Of a stretch of 5,190 bases of DNA, positions 3,631-5,190 are shown one piece after another. Made by a program: the position numbers and the translations under genes. The stretch spans positions 1-5,190 of the forward strand of contig CAMKAP010000153.1 of NCBI GenBank assembly GCA_946410505.1. Reading direction: 5' to 3'. The notes beneath the pieces are model-generated. The model was not told the DNA's origin. It was given only the letters and a program-made list of their open reading frames with translations, and made no database searches. The DNA is from an uncultured Clostridia bacterium. Lineage in GTDB: Bacteria > Bacillota_A > Clostridia > Oscillospirales > Oscillospiraceae. Each line of letters opens with the position of its first letter. The stretch's first letter is position 1.

Positions 3631-4548
3631 TCAATCAGCCGTGTTTTCGAAGCGGTATTCGGCCCAGCGGTGAAAATGCTCTCCCGCACGCAGGGTGGTG
3701 CTCGGAAAGTCCGGCCGATTCGGGCTGTCGGGATAGCTCTCCGGCTCCAGCGCCACGGCGCCGAAGGGCTTGAAGGGCACCGGCAGATACTCCCCGGTGT
3801 ATACCTGCAGGGCAGGGAAATCCGTGGCAAGGGTCATCTGGATCTCACCGCCGCGCAAAACACAGGCCTTCTCACCGTCCAGCACGAAGCAGTGATCGTA
3901 GGCTTCACCGATCTTCCGCATGGTGCGAAAATCGAAGCGCGTTCCCTCCACAGGCGTCACCGCCGTGGGAATGAGCTGCGCGTCCACCTCCAGATAGCGG
4001 GAGGCCGCGACCGAGAGCTCCGCCTCCAGGCAGTTTTCCCGGCCGGAGAGGTCAAAGTACATGTGGCTTGTGGGCGCATAGACCGTGTCCGCGTCCGTGT
4101 CGCCCTCAAAGTCCAGGCGCAGGGTGCTCCCCCGAACGCTGTAGGTCAGCGCGGCGGTAAGATTGCCGGGGAAACCGTTGTCCCCATCCGGGGAGAACAG
4201 CGTAAACTTCACCGCATCCTCCAGCACCTCCGCCGTCCAGACCCGGCGGTCATAGGAATCCGGGCCGCCGTGGAGCTGGTTGGGGCCCTCGTTCGCGGGC
4301 AGACGGTATTCTTTCCCCTTGAGCGCAAAGCGCGCACCGGCGATGCGGTTGCCGTAGCGCCCGATGGCGGCGCCCAGGTAGGCCGTGCCGCCCAGATAGC
4401 CCTCGGGGCTGTCGTAGGAGGGCACGCACTCCCGCCCGCGGAAGCGGAGGCCCGTCACCGTAGCCCCCAGCGCGGTCACCGAGACGGCCAGTTCCCCGCT
4501 TTCGATCGTATACAGCTCATACGCGCCAAAGTTCGTTTTGGTCACCAT
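3631..4548 (-). CDS. galM: Aldose 1-epimerase (galactose mutarotase)
   Basis: The enzyme interconverts alpha and beta anomers of glucose and galactose in the cytoplasm, feeding the Leloir pathway. The start at 4548 (MVTKTNFGAYELYTI) is preceded by AGGAG about 10 bases upstream; earlier in-frame ATGs fall in or before the promoter's -10 box and are unlikely. The 305-residue protein has the family motifs in order: GRYGNRIAGARF (63-74), NQLHGG (90-95), TSHMYFDL (160-167), DHCFVLDG (218-225) and LEPESYPDSPN (267-277). Probable catalytic residues are His93, His162 and the base Glu268. It is shorter than the usual ~340 residues, and the common TNHxYFNL is TSHMYFDL here. No other galactose genes are in the window. 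The substrate could be another aldose, since the family has related epimerases. Confidence 0.93.
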   Translation of the reverse strand: MVTKTNFGAYELYTIESGELAVSVTALGATVTGLRFRGRECVPSYDSPEGYLGGTAYLGAAIGRYGNRIAGARFALKGKEYRLPANEGPNQLHGGPDSYDRRVWTAEVLEDAVKFTLFSPDGDNGFPGNLTAALTYSVRGSTLRLDFEGDTDADTVYAPTSHMYFDLSGRENCLEAELSVAASRYLEVDAQLIPTAVTPVEGTRFDFRTMRKIGEAYDHCFVLDGEKACVLRGGEIQMTLATDFPALQVYTGEYLPVPFKPFGAVALEPESYPDSPNRPDFPSTTLRAGEHFHRWAEYRFENTAD

Positions 4549-4588
4549 TTTTTGCAGTCTCCTTTTGTCGTTTTTCACAATTTTCCCC

Positions 4589-4617
4589 ATTATATCACAG
4601 GTCTCCGTGATTGACAA
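4589..4617 (-). promoter_or_regulatory. galM promoter
   Basis: On the minus strand TTGTCA (4617-4612) is followed by 17 bases and TATAAT (4594-4589), 11 of 12 bases matching consensus, with an extended TGA before the -10. Transcription should start near 4582, about 34 bases before the galM ATG. Confidence 0.8.
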
Positions 4618-4633
4618 TTAACAAATATCGTGC

Positions 4634-4662
4634 TTGTGTTTGTAAAAAAGCTGTGTTATACT
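4634..4662 (+). promoter_or_regulatory. gdhA promoter
   Basis: TTGTGT (4634-4639) and TATACT (4657-4662) are 17 bases apart, with TGT directly before the -10 forming an extended -10 element that compensates for the weak -35. The start would be near 4669, about 35 bases before the coding sequence. It is divergent from the galM promoter. Confidence 0.65.
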
Positions 4663-4670
4663 GGCAATAG

Positions 4671-5190
<520 letters not shown>

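Noticed and set aside
3313..4614. 433-codon open frame on the plus strand
   Set aside because: It is antisense to barnase and galM, is rich in Arg/Gly/His as expected of a GC-rich shadow frame, and has no family motifs, whereas galM on the other strand is unmistakable.
4611..4616. Plus-strand TTGACA before gdhA as a -35 box
   Set aside because: No -10 box lies 16-18 bases downstream; the better match is TTGTGT/TATACT with an extended -10.

Overview
The window looks like chromosomal DNA of an anaerobic Gram-positive of class Clostridia, most likely a GC-rich Oscillospiraceae/Ruminococcaceae-type gut bacterium. The evidence is a 267-residue Spo0A-type sporulation regulator, consensus sigma-A promoters, strong AGGAGG ribosome binding sites, a clostridial-type glutamate dehydrogenase and a barnase-type secreted RNase. 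Genus cannot be fixed from this sequence alone.

Layout from right to left. (1) 4704-5190, plus strand: 5' part of gdhA. (2) 3631-4548, minus strand: galM, divergent from gdhA, with both promoters in the 155-base gap. (3) 3031-3561, minus: secreted barnase-family ribonuclease. (4) 1930-2733, minus: spo0A, preceded by a promoter and four TGTCGAA 0A boxes that imply autoregulation. (5) About 475-1856: an AT-richer insert with an inverted repeat and tandem GTTTATCGG repeats, a truncated tyrosine recombinase, and an unrecognised two-helix membrane protein with its own terminator. (6) 310-474, minus: a second, headless copy of the last 54 codons of spo0A, followed by homologous 3' flank. (7) 52-224: a terminator hairpin that carries a perfect consensus promoter, a palindrome and two overlapping hairpins in the leader. 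(8) 1-51, minus: first 17 codons of a probable acyltransferase-3 family membrane protein.

Three points stand out. First, the intact Spo0A has Glu at the position of the phosphoacceptor Asp and has lost one of the two N-terminal acidic residues, so it may not be phosphorylated normally. Second, the insert lies between two spo0A 3' ends that encode almost the same 54 residues but differ at about 21 of 165 bases, nearly all silently. All three serines use the opposite codon family (AGC versus TCN). The copies therefore diverged while both were parts of functional genes, and were brought together by transfer or site-specific recombination rather than by local duplication and decay. Third, the recombinase is broken, so the arrangement looks like a decayed integration or recombination event at the 3' end of spo0A.

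Functionally this is a mix: nitrogen assimilation (gdhA), sugar mutarotation (galM), extracellular RNA degradation (barnase), developmental control (spo0A) and horizontally acquired material. No tRNA, rRNA or CRISPR array was seen.
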